This document shows positions 24,229 to 32,773 of a stretch of DNA of 64,000 nt, piece by piece; positions within the stretch are counted from its first letter, which is position 1, and each line of letters starts with the position of its first letter. The position numbers and the translations under genes were made by a program. Source of the DNA: Canicola haemoglobinophilus (lineage in GTDB: Bacteria > Pseudomonadota > Gammaproteobacteria > Enterobacterales > Pasteurellaceae); assembly GCF_002015075.1 (NCBI RefSeq), contig NZ_MUXZ01000018.1, positions 1 to 64,000 on the forward strand, given 5' to 3'. The notes under the pieces were generated by a model. It worked only from the letters and a program-made list of their open reading frames with translations. It made no database searches and was not told the origin of the DNA.

Positions 24229-24592
24229 TATAGAAATAGCTTATGCCTTGCCTGATAAATATTATTTGAAAAAACTGCAAGTTGAGGAAGGCACTATTAT
24301 TCAAGCAGCCATTTTTCAATCGGGCATTTTGCAAGAATTTACAGAAATCGATTTACGCGAAAATAAAGTTGGGATTTTTAGTCGTCCCGCAAAATTAACG
24401 GATACAGTGAATAAGGGAGATCGTATTGAAATTTATCGTCCTTTATTCGCGGATCCAAAAGAAATTCGCCGTAAGCGTGCAGAACAGCAACAAAAAGAAT
24501 TGGAAGAACAGAAAAAAGCGGAAAAATCAGCGAAAAAATTGGCAAAACAGACCGCACTTTCCTCACAACAATCAATTTCCTCGCAAGAATAG
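24212..24592 (+). CDS. rnfH: RnfH-family ubiquitin-like protein (RatB)
   Basis: About 120 residues with a beta-grasp fold (INIEIAYALPDKYYLKKLQV, then EIDLRENKVGIFSRPAKL and GDRIEIYRPL), followed by a Lys/Glu/Gln-rich coiled tail from residue 92. GTG 24221 is the more typical start because homologues begin close to INIEIAY. ATG 24212 is the alternative. It overlaps the ratA stop, the conserved ratA-ratB pair. An uptake signal is embedded in the tail. Confidence 0.85.
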   Translation: MFIVINIEIAYALPDKYYLKKLQVEEGTIIQAAIFQSGILQEFTEIDLRENKVGIFSRPAKLTDTVNKGDRIEIYRPLFADPKEIRRKRAEQQQKELEEQKKAEKSAKKLAKQTALSSQQSISSQE

Positions 24593-24601
24593 GAGTTATC
24601 C

Positions 24602-25798
24602 ATGACAACTTTTTGCTTACCAGAGCATATTACCCCAGAAATATTTTTACGTGATTATTGGCAAAAGAAACCTTTAGTTATTCGCAATGGTTTACCACAA
24701 TTAGTGGGAATGTTTGAACCACAAGATATTATTGAATTAGCACAAAATGAAGATGCAAGCGCACGTTTAATCAAGCAATATGCGGAAGATAATTGGCAAT
24801 TAAAGCGTAGCCCTTTGACTGAGGAAGATTTTGCTAATTTGCCAGAAAAATGGACGGTACTTGTGCAAAATTTAGAACAATGGTCCGCTGAATTGGGGGA
24901 ACTTTGGAATTCATTTGGTTTTATTCCTCAATGGCAACGTGATGACATTATGGTGTCTTATGCACAAAAGGGCGGTTCCGTTGGTAAGCATTATGATGAA
25001 TATGATGTTTTTCTAGTGCAAGGTTATGGTCATCGCCGCTGGCAATTAGGCAAATGGTGTGATCCTAGTACTGAATTTAAACCAAATCAGCCTATTCGTA
25101 TTTTCGATGATATGGGCGAATTAGTGCTTGATGAAGTCATGGCGCCAGGTGATGTGCTTTATGTGCCATCACGCCTATCTCATTATGGCGTTGCAGAAGA
25201 GGATTGTTTGACTTTCTCATTTGGTTTACGTTATCCAAATTTAGCGGATTTATTTGAAAATATTAATAAAGGTTTTTGTCAGCAAAATCCTGATCTTGAC
25301 CTCACTGAGTTTACCATTCCTCTGCGTTTGAGCCCAGCTGTACAAAAAACTGGAAAGTTAGATCAAACTATGATTGACAATATGAAAGTGCAATTATTAG
25401 CTAAATTAGCTACTTCAGCGCAATTTGATCAATTATTTAAACAAGCGGTGGCTAGCACGGTAAGTTCACGCCGTTATGAATTATTGCAAACAGATGAGAT
25501 GGCTGATCCTGATGAAGTGCGGTCGATTTTGGAAGATAACGGCATCTTGCAACAGGATAATAATTGCAAGTTACTTTATACGGAAAATCCATTACAAATT
25601 TATGCTAATGGCGAATGGCTAGATGAGCTTAACAGCATTGAAAGACAGTTGTTGAAACGTTTGGCTGACGGCGAGCAATTAACTCTCGCAGATTTAACCG
25701 CACTTATTCATCAAAGCGAAGATCCAGATACAGAAATGGAATTATTATTGGATACTATTTGTAATTGGCTAGATGATGGCTGGGTGTTGCTGTTGTAA
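24602..25798 (+). CDS. roxA: ribosomal protein uL16 arginine hydroxylase
   Basis: A 398-residue JmjC-type Fe(II)/2-oxoglutarate oxygenase of the YcfD/RoxA family, which hydroxylates an arginine of ribosomal protein L16. The metal triad is in GKHYDEYDVF (His-x-Asp near 129-131) and SRLSHYG (His near 190). The C-terminal winged-helix dimerisation region is complete. It starts 9 bases after rnfH with AGGAG, likely in one operon. Confidence 0.9.
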   Translation: MTTFCLPEHITPEIFLRDYWQKKPLVIRNGLPQLVGMFEPQDIIELAQNEDASARLIKQYAEDNWQLKRSPLTEEDFANLPEKWTVLVQNLEQWSAELGELWNSFGFIPQWQRDDIMVSYAQKGGSVGKHYDEYDVFLVQGYGHRRWQLGKWCDPSTEFKPNQPIRIFDDMGELVLDEVMAPGDVLYVPSRLSHYGVAEEDCLTFSFGLRYPNLADLFENINKGFCQQNPDLDLTEFTIPLRLSPAVQKTGKLDQTMIDNMKVQLLAKLATSAQFDQLFKQAVASTVSSRRYELLQTDEMADPDEVRSILEDNGILQQDNNCKLLYTENPLQIYANGEWLDELNSIERQLLKRLADGEQLTLADLTALIHQSEDPDTEMELLLDTICNWLDDGWVLLL

Positions 25799-25873
25799 TG
25801 AGTGTTAAAGGTAAAATATTTTATTTATATGCAAGTTTATTCCTAATATTACGATTAGGATCACAAAAAAGTG

Positions 25874-25900
25874 ACGCTAAGTTTTTTTAGCGTTATTTTT
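25874..25900 (+). terminator. Rho-independent terminator after roxA
   Basis: ACGCTAA, loop, TTAGCGT, followed by a T-rich run. Confidence 0.75.
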
Positions 25901-25940
25901 TATTCATAATATTGTTGTTTTATTCTTAAGGAGGGCAATA

Positions 25941-26174
25941 ATGTTAAGTAAGCTAAAATTAATTGAACAGCCAATAACTTCTGATACCCAAGAGGCTTGG
26001 GCTAAGCTCTTAGAAGATATTGCAAAGATTTCGATTGTATCCTTTCCTATTGTTGCGTATAGTGAACACACTTTATTTTTCAAAATTGTTAATTTGATAC
26101 TACTCATTTTAATTAGTTATTATGGTTTAGTGGTTGCTAAAAAATTGAGAGAAAATAAATTGAAAGGAGAATAA
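25941..26174 (+). CDS. small membrane protein
   Basis: A 77-residue protein with a polar N-terminal 30 residues and one or two membrane helices (residues 33-65: ISIVSFPIVAY, then FFKIVNLILLILISYYGLVV), ending in a basic tail. No family recognised. AAGGAGGG lies 6 bases before ATG, an unusually strong ribosome-binding site. The next tiny membrane ORF starts 1 base after its stop, so the two form a unit. Confidence 0.7.
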   Translation: MLSKLKLIEQPITSDTQEAWAKLLEDIAKISIVSFPIVAYSEHTLFFKIVNLILLILISYYGLVVAKKLRENKLKGE

Positions 26175-26175
26175 G

Positions 26176-26295
26176 ATGAATGGAAATTTATCATTTACGT
26201 TATCTCTTGCATTTATAGCATTAGCTATTTTTGTGATATATAAGCGTTATGAATGCTATATTGAAAAAAAAAGAGCAACAAAATCATCAAAATAA
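26176..26295 (+). CDS. tiny membrane protein
   Basis: A 39-residue ORF: MNGNLSF, a single membrane helix LSLAFIALAIFVIY, and a basic cytoplasmic tail (KRYECYIEKKRATKSSK). AAAGGAG lies 6 bases upstream. Its coupling to the 77-residue protein suggests a two-component membrane complex or a toxin-like pair. Function unknown. Confidence 0.6.
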   Translation: MNGNLSFTLSLAFIALAIFVIYKRYECYIEKKRATKSSK

Positions 26296-26304
26296 CCATT
26301 AACC

Positions 26305-26335
26305 CTAGCGAGTTTATCTCGCTAGTTTTCTTTTT
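26305..26335 (+). terminator. Rho-independent terminator before xseA
   Basis: CTAGCGAG-TTTAT-CTCGCTAG, a perfect 8-bp stem, followed by TTTTC. It ends the tiny membrane-protein unit. Confidence 0.8.
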
Positions 26336-26344
26336 GAGCAAAAT

Positions 26345-27679
26345 ATGAATCAAGCAAAGATTTATTCTGTATCTCAACTTAACCAGTCCGTGCGCCAAAT
26401 GTTAGAAGGGCAGCTGGGGTTGGTTTGGTTAACAGGGGAAATTTCCAATTTTACCCAGCCAGTTTCTGGACATTGGTATCTCACGTTGAAAGATGAAAAT
26501 GCACAGGTGCGTTGTGCTATGTTTCGTATGAAAAATATGCGAGTCAATTTTAAAGCACAAAATGGCATGCAGGTGTTAGTGCGAGCTTCCGTGAGTTTGT
26601 ATGAGCCTAGGGGGGATTATCAATTAATTATTGAATCAATGCACCCAGCAGGCGAAGGTCTATTGCAACAGCAATTTGAGGCGTTAAAGTTAAAATTGGC
26701 TGCGGAAGGATTGTTTGCGCAAAATTTAAAGAAAAACTTACCGCACTTTGCAAAAACCGTTGGGATTGTGACATCGCCTACTGGTGCGGCATTACAGGAT
26801 ATTCTGCATATTTTACAGCGGCGAGATCCTAGCCTAAAAGTTGTGATTTATCCGACGTCTGTACAAGGTAAAGAGGCGACAGCTGAAATTGTGCAAATGA
26901 TTGAGCTTGCTAATCAGCGCCGAGAAGTTGATGTATTAATTGTTGGACGAGGTGGTGGTTCCTTAGAGGATTTATGGTGTTTCAATGAGGAAATTGTGGC
27001 TCGAGTCATTTTTAATTCACAGTTGCCAGTGATTAGTGCTGTTGGGCATGAAACTGATGTGACCATTGCAGATTTTGTGGCAGATTTGCGAGCACCTACG
27101 CCTTCTGCAGCTGCAGAGCTTGTGAGTCGCAATCAGCAAGAATTAATTGATCAGTTAGTGTATCGCCAACAGCGTTTAGAAATGGCGCTAGATCGTTTGT
27201 TCCAGCAAAAAGTCCAACTTTTACAGCGTTTGCAATTTCGTTTGCAGCAGCAACATCCACAAAGCCAATTAAATATTCAGCAACAAAAAGTGCAACAATT
27301 ATCTCACCGCTTGCATCTTGCGCTAGCTACATTTATGGATAAAAGGCAGCAAAAAATGACCACACTTTGTCGCCGTTTAGAAAATTCGCCGTTGCCTTAT
27401 TATGTGCAAAAACAACAGCAGTCTTTGGCTCAGCTGGAAATTCGTTTAAATGCTGGACTAAAAAACAAACTCAAAAATGCAGATTATCAACTGAGCCGAT
27501 TATGTGGCAAGTTAGATAGTTTAAGTCCATTGAAAGTGTTGGCTCGGGGTTATTCTATTACTGAAAACGAGAAAGGGCAGGCGTTGAAAGACAGTCATCA
27601 AATTGAAACAGGTCAGCTAATTAAGACCCAATTAGAACGAGGCGTTATTCTTAGCCGAGTTGAGCAAGTTGAACATTAA
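26345..27679 (+). CDS. xseA: exodeoxyribonuclease VII large subunit
   Basis: A 444-residue catalytic subunit degrading single-stranded DNA to acid-soluble oligonucleotides. An N-terminal OB-fold domain (LGLVWLTGEISNFTQP, SGHWYLTLKD) is followed by the catalytic domain with GIVTSPTGAALQDIL, VLIVGRGGGSLEDLWCFN and VGHETDVTIADFVADLRAPTP, and a long coiled-coil C-terminus. xseB is not adjacent. Confidence 0.95.
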   Translation: MNQAKIYSVSQLNQSVRQMLEGQLGLVWLTGEISNFTQPVSGHWYLTLKDENAQVRCAMFRMKNMRVNFKAQNGMQVLVRASVSLYEPRGDYQLIIESMHPAGEGLLQQQFEALKLKLAAEGLFAQNLKKNLPHFAKTVGIVTSPTGAALQDILHILQRRDPSLKVVIYPTSVQGKEATAEIVQMIELANQRREVDVLIVGRGGGSLEDLWCFNEEIVARVIFNSQLPVISAVGHETDVTIADFVADLRAPTPSAAAELVSRNQQELIDQLVYRQQRLEMALDRLFQQKVQLLQRLQFRLQQQHPQSQLNIQQQKVQQLSHRLHLALATFMDKRQQKMTTLCRRLENSPLPYYVQKQQQSLAQLEIRLNAGLKNKLKNADYQLSRLCGKLDSLSPLKVLARGYSITENEKGQALKDSHQIETGQLIKTQLERGVILSRVEQVEH

Positions 27680-27685
27680 AGAAAA

Positions 27686-27714
27686 AAGGAGCAAGTCAAT
27701 TTGCTCCTTTTGTG
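27686..27714. terminator. terminator between xseA and yggS
   Basis: AAGGAGCAA and TTGCTCCTT form the stem, with A- and T-rich flanks on each side, suited to the convergent genes. Confidence 0.75.
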
Positions 27715-27731
27715 TATTTAGGGACAGAGTC

Positions 27732-28439
27732 TTAAGGTTGATTTGCATAATCCCTTTTACCAAAAATCGCCGTGCCAATTCTCACCATAGTTGAACCGCA
27801 CTTTATAGCACTTGCCATATCATCGCTCATGCCCATGGATAGCGTATCAATTTGTGTATTAGGGAAAGCCTGTTGTAGTTCCGTAAATAATTGTTTCATT
27901 TGATTAAAGGCTTGTTCTTGTTCGCTAATATCTTCTGTTGGTGCTGGAATTGCCATTAAGCCACGCAAGCGTAAGTGCGGTAGGTTTTGGATATGTTTTG
28001 CTAAATTCAACATTTCTTCTGGTTGGATACCAGATTTACTACTTTCATCACTAATATTAATTTGAATAAGTACATTTAGCGGCTGTTTATAATGAGGGCG
28101 TTGCTCATTTAAACGAGTGGCAATTTTTTCACGATCAAGGGTTTGCATCCAATCAAAATGTTCCGCAACTAATTTGGTTTTGTTAGATTGAAGTGGGCCA
28201 ATAAAATGCCATTCAATCTGAATATTTTGCTCGTTAAAATACTGGATTTTTTCTACACCTTCTTGCACATAGTTTTCTCCGAAGGCAATTTGCCCAGCTT
28301 GATAAGCAGCTAGAATATCTGTGACTGGTTTAGTTTTGCTGACAGCTAATAGAGAAACAGAAGAGGAATTTCTTTGGGCAAGTTCACAATATTGAGATAT
28401 TTGTTGATTTATTGTTGCTAAATTGTTTTTTATTTGCAT
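27732..28439 (-). CDS. yggS: PLP homeostasis protein YggS
   Basis: A 235-residue fold-type III PLP-binding protein (COG0325), which buffers pyridoxal phosphate. The PLP lysine is in LLAVSKTKP (about residue 36). GENYVQEG, WHFIGPLQSNK, LRLRGLMAIP and LSMGMSDDM motifs are present. It is divergent from sodC. Confidence 0.95.
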   Translation of the reverse strand: MQIKNNLATINQQISQYCELAQRNSSSVSLLAVSKTKPVTDILAAYQAGQIAFGENYVQEGVEKIQYFNEQNIQIEWHFIGPLQSNKTKLVAEHFDWMQTLDREKIATRLNEQRPHYKQPLNVLIQINISDESSKSGIQPEEMLNLAKHIQNLPHLRLRGLMAIPAPTEDISEQEQAFNQMKQLFTELQQAFPNTQIDTLSMGMSDDMASAIKCGSTMVRIGTAIFGKRDYANQP

Positions 28440-28512
28440 AATGAGTGCGACCTACTATGGTTGGGTTTATTCGCAATTTATTCTACCTCAATTATTTATC
28501 AGGGGAAAACTT

Positions 28513-29064
28513 ATGAAAAAATTTTTATTATCTTTAGGCTGTTCTGTACTAGCTATGTCAGCCATGGCTCATCAACATCATCAACCGACAGACAAACCAA
28601 TGTTAACTGTGGATGTTGAATTATTAGATCCTGCAAATGGTAACAAAAAAGTTGGGCAAGTTTATATTACTGAATCTAAATATGGTTTAGTGTTTGCGCC
28701 ACATATTAAAGGTTTAACTGCTGGTGTTCATGGTTTCCATATTCATCAAAATCCAAGCTGTGAGCCAAAAGAAAAAGATGGCAAAGTTGTGGCTGGATTA
28801 GCGGCTGGCGGTCATTGGAATCCAAATAATGCACAAGGTCATGGTTTCCCTTGGTCTGATGATGCTCATTTAGGGGATTTACCTGCTTTATATGTTGATG
28901 CAGAAGGTCATGCAACTAACCCTGTTTTAGCACCACGCTTAAAATCTTTAGATGAAATTAAAGGTCGCTCTTTAATGATCCATGCTGGTGGCGATAATCA
29001 TTCTGATCACCCTGCTGCACTTGGTGGTGGCGGTGCAAGAATGGCTTGTGGTGTGATTAAATAA
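28513..29064 (+). CDS. sodC: periplasmic Cu,Zn superoxide dismutase
   Basis: A 183-residue protein with a signal peptide (MKKFLLSLGCSVLAMSAMA). The mature N-terminus HQHHQ is a metal-capturing extension seen in Haemophilus SodC. Metal-ligand motifs HGFHIHQNPSC, GGHWNPNNAQGHGF and GDLPALYVDAEGHA are intact, with the disulphide cysteines in NPSC and RMACG. ATG 28513 has AGGGGAAAAC upstream. The longer in-frame start lacks a signal peptide. The gene appears functional. Confidence 0.95.
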   Translation: MKKFLLSLGCSVLAMSAMAHQHHQPTDKPMLTVDVELLDPANGNKKVGQVYITESKYGLVFAPHIKGLTAGVHGFHIHQNPSCEPKEKDGKVVAGLAAGGHWNPNNAQGHGFPWSDDAHLGDLPALYVDAEGHATNPVLAPRLKSLDEIKGRSLMIHAGGDNHSDHPAALGGGGARMACGVIK

Positions 29065-29083
29065 TATTCAATGATTTAACTGT

Positions 29084-29120
29084 ATAAGCACAATCTAAAA
29101 AATTGTGCTTATTTTTTTAT
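29084..29120 (+). terminator. sodC terminator
   Basis: ATAAGCACAAT pairs with ATTGTGCTTAT (11 bp), followed by T7. Confidence 0.85.
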
Positions 29121-29127
29121 TTTCCAT

Positions 29128-29156
29128 TTGACAACAATATAAAATTTCGGTATTTC
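29128..29156 (+). promoter_or_regulatory. thr operon promoter
   Basis: TTGACA (29128-29133), 17 bases, TATTTC (29151-29156). The -35 is perfect and the -10 weak. It lies just before the leader peptide. Confidence 0.6.
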
Positions 29157-29191
29157 TAACGCATTCGTTTTTTCGATTTGGAAATAACCAA

Positions 29192-29260
29192 ATGTATAAC
29201 CGCACTTCTATGATTACCACGATTATTATGACCATTATGATGATTAATGTCGTGGGCTAG
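29192..29260 (+). CDS. thrL: thr operon leader peptide
   Basis: A 22-residue ORF starting MYNRTS, then MITTIIMTIMMINVVG. Thr and Ile codons dominate (four Thr, five Ile), as required for ribosome-stalling attenuation by threonyl- and isoleucyl-tRNA levels. An internal ATG (29210) could also start it. The terminator hairpin follows 25 bases downstream. Confidence 0.85.
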   Translation: MYNRTSMITTIIMTIMMINVVG

Positions 29261-29285
29261 TGCATAAAAAACAGGATCTATAAAG

Positions 29286-29317
29286 CCCGCATCATAAAAA
29301 AAGTGCGGGTTTTTTTA
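29286..29317 (+). terminator. thr attenuator
   Basis: CCCGCA (29286-29291) pairs with TGCGGG (29304-29309), then eight T's. The 3' arm (AAAGTGCGGG) is one base from an uptake signal. It lies between thrL and thrA. Confidence 0.85.
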
Positions 29318-29353
29318 TAACAATTTTCAAATTACAACATCTAGGAGATTATC

Positions 29354-31804
29354 ATGAGAGTATTAAAATTTGGTGGCACTTCACTTGCCAACCCAGAACG
29401 TTTTTCTCAGGCAGCCCAACTTATCGAGAAAGCTCATTTAGAGGAACAAGCCGCTGGTGTTTTATCTGCTCCAGCCAAAATAACTAATCATCTTGTTGCC
29501 CTCTCTGAAAAAGCCGCTTTAAATCAACCTACCGATACAAACTTCAACGAAGCTGTTGAAATCTTCTATAACATTATTAATGGTCTATATGCTGAAAATA
29601 ATAATTTTGATTTAGCGGGCACTAAAGCATTAATTGATGCTGAATTTGCTCAAATTAGTGGATTATTAGCAGAAATTCGTCAAGCTGGAAAAGTAGAAGA
29701 TGCAGTAAAAGCGACTATTGATTGTCGTGGCGAAAAATTATCTATTGCGATGATGAAAGCATGGTTTGAAGCTCGTGGTTATGAAGTAACTGTCATCAAT
29801 CCAGTGGAAAAATTATTAGCAAGTGGTGGTTATTTAGAGTCTTCAGTGGATATTGCAGAATCGACTAAACGAGTTGATGCGAAATCTATTCCAGCTAAAA
29901 ATGTGGTACTCATGGCGGGTTTCACTGCGGGAAATGATAAAGGCGAATTAGTTTTATTAGGTCGCAACGGATCGGATTATTCAGCCGCTTGTTTAGCTGC
30001 TTGCTTAGGAGCAAGTGTTTGTGAAATTTGGACTGATGTAGATGGTGTTTATACCTGCGATCCTCGTTTAGTGCCTGATGCTCGCTTACTTCCTAGCTTA
30101 TCTTATCGTGAAGCTATGGAGCTTTCTTATTTTGGTGCCAAAGTTATTCACCCTCGTACTATTGGACCTTTAGTTGAGCCACAAATCCCTTGCTTAATTA
30201 AAAATACAGGTAACCCAGACGCCGCTGGCTCAATTATCGATGGTAATGAAAGAGCTTCAGAAGGCTTACAAGTAAAAGGCATCACCAATTTAGATAATGT
30301 GGCAATGTTCAACGTTTCAGGTCCTGGTATGCAAGGTATGGTGGGGATGGCTGCTCGTGTTTTCTCTGCTATGTTAAATGCTGGCGTATCCGTTATTTTA
30401 ATTACTCAATCTTCTTCTGAATACAGCATTAGTTTCTGTGTGCCAACGAAAGCGGTTGAAAAAGCAAAAGCAGCATTAAATGCTGAATTTGAACAAGAAC
30501 TTGCAGCTAAACAGCTTGATCCTGTGGAAGTTATCAATGATCTATCCATTATCTCTGTCGTAGGCGATGGTATGCAAAAATCTAAAGGGATCGCAGCCAA
30601 TTTCTTCTCTGCTTTAGCTAGTGCCAATATCAGCATTGTGGCAATCGCACAGGGTTCTTCGGAGCGTTCAATTTCTGCGGTAGTTCCTTTGAACAAAGCC
30701 ATTGAAGCTGTTAAAGCAACGCACCAAGCCTTATTTAATAATCGCAAAGTGGTAGATATGTTTTTAGTCGGTGTTGGTGGTGTTGGCGGCGAGTTGATTG
30801 AACAAATTAAACGCCAAGGTCAATATTTAGCAAAAAAGGACATTGAAATCCGTGTTTGTGCCTTAGCTAATTCCAATAAAATGCTATTAAATGAAAATGG
30901 CTTAAATCTTGATAATTGGCGTGAAGATTTAGCCAATGCAACTCAGCCATCAGATTTTGATGTGTTACTTTCTTTCATTAAATTACATCATGTGGTTAAT
31001 CCAGTTTTTGTGGATTGTACAACAGCGGAAAGTGTTGCTGGCTTATATGAAAGAGCCTTAAAAGAAGGTTTCCATGTGGTTACACCAAACAAAAAAGCTA
31101 ATACCCGCGAGTTAGATTATTATAACCAAGTGCGTGAAAATGCTCGTAAAAATCAACGTAAGTTCCTTTATGATACTAACGTTGGTGCAGGCTTGCCGGT
31201 AATTGAAAACTTACAAAATCTATTAGCCGCTGGTGATGATGTAGTACGTTTTAATGGCATTTTATCCGGCTCTCTTTCTTTCATTTTTGGTAAGTTAGAA
31301 GAAGGACTTTCTCTATCAGAAGCCACCGCACTTGCACGTGAAAGAGGCTTTACAGAGCCAGATCCAAGAGATGATTTATCTGGACAAGATGTGGCACGAA
31401 AATTACTGATTTTAGCCCGTGAAACTGGCTTAGAACTTGAATTATCTGATGTAGAAGTAGAAGGTGTTTTACCTCAAGGTTTCTCAGAAGGTAAGTCAGC
31501 TGATGAATTTATGGCGATGTTACCTGAATTAGACGAAGCATTTGCTCAGAGAGTTGCAAAAGCACAATCGGAAGGCAAAGTGTTACGCTATGTAGGTCAA
31601 ATTGAAGAAGGTAAATGTAAGGTTTCTATTGTTGCTGTGGATGGCGATGATCCACTATATAAAGTGAAAAACGGTGAAAATGCCTTAGCTTTCTATACTC
31701 GTTATTATCAGCCAATTCCTTTATTATTGCGTGGTTATGGAGCCGGTAATGCAGTAACTGCAGCTGGTATCTTCGCTGATATTTTAAGAACCTTAAAACA
31801 TTAA
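29354..31804 (+). CDS. thrA: bifunctional aspartokinase I / homoserine dehydrogenase I
   Basis: An 816-residue bifunctional enzyme catalysing the first and third steps of threonine synthesis. The kinase domain starts with VLKFGGTSLANPERF. Two ACT-type regulatory domains follow (VSVILITQSSSEYSIS, ISIVAIAQGSSERSIS). The dehydrogenase NAD(P) loop is FLVGVGGVGGELI near residue 470, with catalytic segments VTPNKKANT and SGSLSFIFG. First gene of thrABC, AGGAG ribosome-binding site, attenuated by threonine/isoleucine. Confidence 0.97.
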   Translation: MRVLKFGGTSLANPERFSQAAQLIEKAHLEEQAAGVLSAPAKITNHLVALSEKAALNQPTDTNFNEAVEIFYNIINGLYAENNNFDLAGTKALIDAEFAQISGLLAEIRQAGKVEDAVKATIDCRGEKLSIAMMKAWFEARGYEVTVINPVEKLLASGGYLESSVDIAESTKRVDAKSIPAKNVVLMAGFTAGNDKGELVLLGRNGSDYSAACLAACLGASVCEIWTDVDGVYTCDPRLVPDARLLPSLSYREAMELSYFGAKVIHPRTIGPLVEPQIPCLIKNTGNPDAAGSIIDGNERASEGLQVKGITNLDNVAMFNVSGPGMQGMVGMAARVFSAMLNAGVSVILITQSSSEYSISFCVPTKAVEKAKAALNAEFEQELAAKQLDPVEVINDLSIISVVGDGMQKSKGIAANFFSALASANISIVAIAQGSSERSISAVVPLNKAIEAVKATHQALFNNRKVVDMFLVGVGGVGGELIEQIKRQGQYLAKKDIEIRVCALANSNKMLLNENGLNLDNWREDLANATQPSDFDVLLSFIKLHHVVNPVFVDCTTAESVAGLYERALKEGFHVVTPNKKANTRELDYYNQVRENARKNQRKFLYDTNVGAGLPVIENLQNLLAAGDDVVRFNGILSGSLSFIFGKLEEGLSLSEATALARERGFTEPDPRDDLSGQDVARKLLILARETGLELELSDVEVEGVLPQGFSEGKSADEFMAMLPELDEAFAQRVAKAQSEGKVLRYVGQIEEGKCKVSIVAVDGDDPLYKVKNGENALAFYTRYYQPIPLLLRGYGAGNAVTAAGIFADILRTLKH

Positions 31805-31816
31805 TTGGAGTAATCA

Positions 31817-32761
31817 ATGTTAAGAATTTATGCACCAGCATCAAGTGCAAATATTAGTGTTGGATTTGATACCTTGGGGGCAGCAGTGTCCCCCATTGAT
31901 GGTTCGTTGTTGGGCGATGTTGTTCAAATTGAAGAAATTGAACAAGGCTTTGAGCTAGAAAGTGCGGGTTATTTTGTGCGTAAATTGCCGAAAGAACCAC
32001 AAAAAAACATTGTTTATCAAGCCTATGTGTTATTTAGTGAACGTTTAAAATTACGCAATGTAAAAGTCAAACCGCTTCGTTTAACCTTAGAAAAAAATAT
32101 GCCGATTGGCTCAGGCTTGGGCTCGAGTGCTTGTTCTATCGTTGCGGCATTGGTGGCATTAAATGAATTTCATCAACAGCCATTTTCCAAAATGGAATTG
32201 CTTGAAATGATGGGCGAATTAGAGGGCAGAATTTCAGGTTCAATTCATTATGATAATGTTGCCCCTTGCTATCTAGGCGGTGTGCAATTAATGGTGCAAT
32301 CCCTTGGTAATATTTGTCAGCAATTACCTTTCTTCGATAATTGGTATTGGGTTTTGGCTTATCCTGGAATTGAGGTATCAACCGCTGAAGCTCGAGCTAT
32401 TTTACCGAAAAGCTATACTCGACAAGATATGATTTCGCACGGACGTCATTTAGGTAGTTTCGTTCATGCTTGTCACACACAACAAGAAGCATTAGCGGCT
32501 TATATGATGAAAGATGTGATTGCCGAGCCTTATCGTGAGGCATTATTGCCAAACTTTACTGAAGTTAAACAAGCAGTAAGAGATTTAGGCGCACTTGCTT
32601 CTGGTATTTCGGGTTCAGGTCCAACCATGTTTGCTATTGCACCAGATTTAGCTATTGCGACAAAATTAGCTACTTATTTAGAAAATCATTATTTACAAAA
32701 TAACGAAGGCTTTGTGCATATCTGTAAAGTGGATAATGCAGGTGCCAGAGCTTTAGCTTAA
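31817..32761 (+). CDS. thrB: homoserine kinase
   Basis: A 314-residue GHMP kinase making O-phosphohomoserine. ASSANISVGFDTLG forms the N-terminal motif, the ATP loop is MPIGSGLGSSACSIVAAL near residue 95, and the third motif is SGISGSGPTMFAIA. It starts 12 bases after thrA with TTGGAG. Confidence 0.97.
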   Translation: MLRIYAPASSANISVGFDTLGAAVSPIDGSLLGDVVQIEEIEQGFELESAGYFVRKLPKEPQKNIVYQAYVLFSERLKLRNVKVKPLRLTLEKNMPIGSGLGSSACSIVAALVALNEFHQQPFSKMELLEMMGELEGRISGSIHYDNVAPCYLGGVQLMVQSLGNICQQLPFFDNWYWVLAYPGIEVSTAEARAILPKSYTRQDMISHGRHLGSFVHACHTQQEALAAYMMKDVIAEPYREALLPNFTEVKQAVRDLGALASGISGSGPTMFAIAPDLAIATKLATYLENHYLQNNEGFVHICKVDNAGARALA

Positions 32762-32773
32762 CGAGAACAATTT

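Noticed and set aside
28423..28512. N-terminal extension of sodC
   Set aside because: The signal peptide begins at 28513 and the longer start overlaps yggS.
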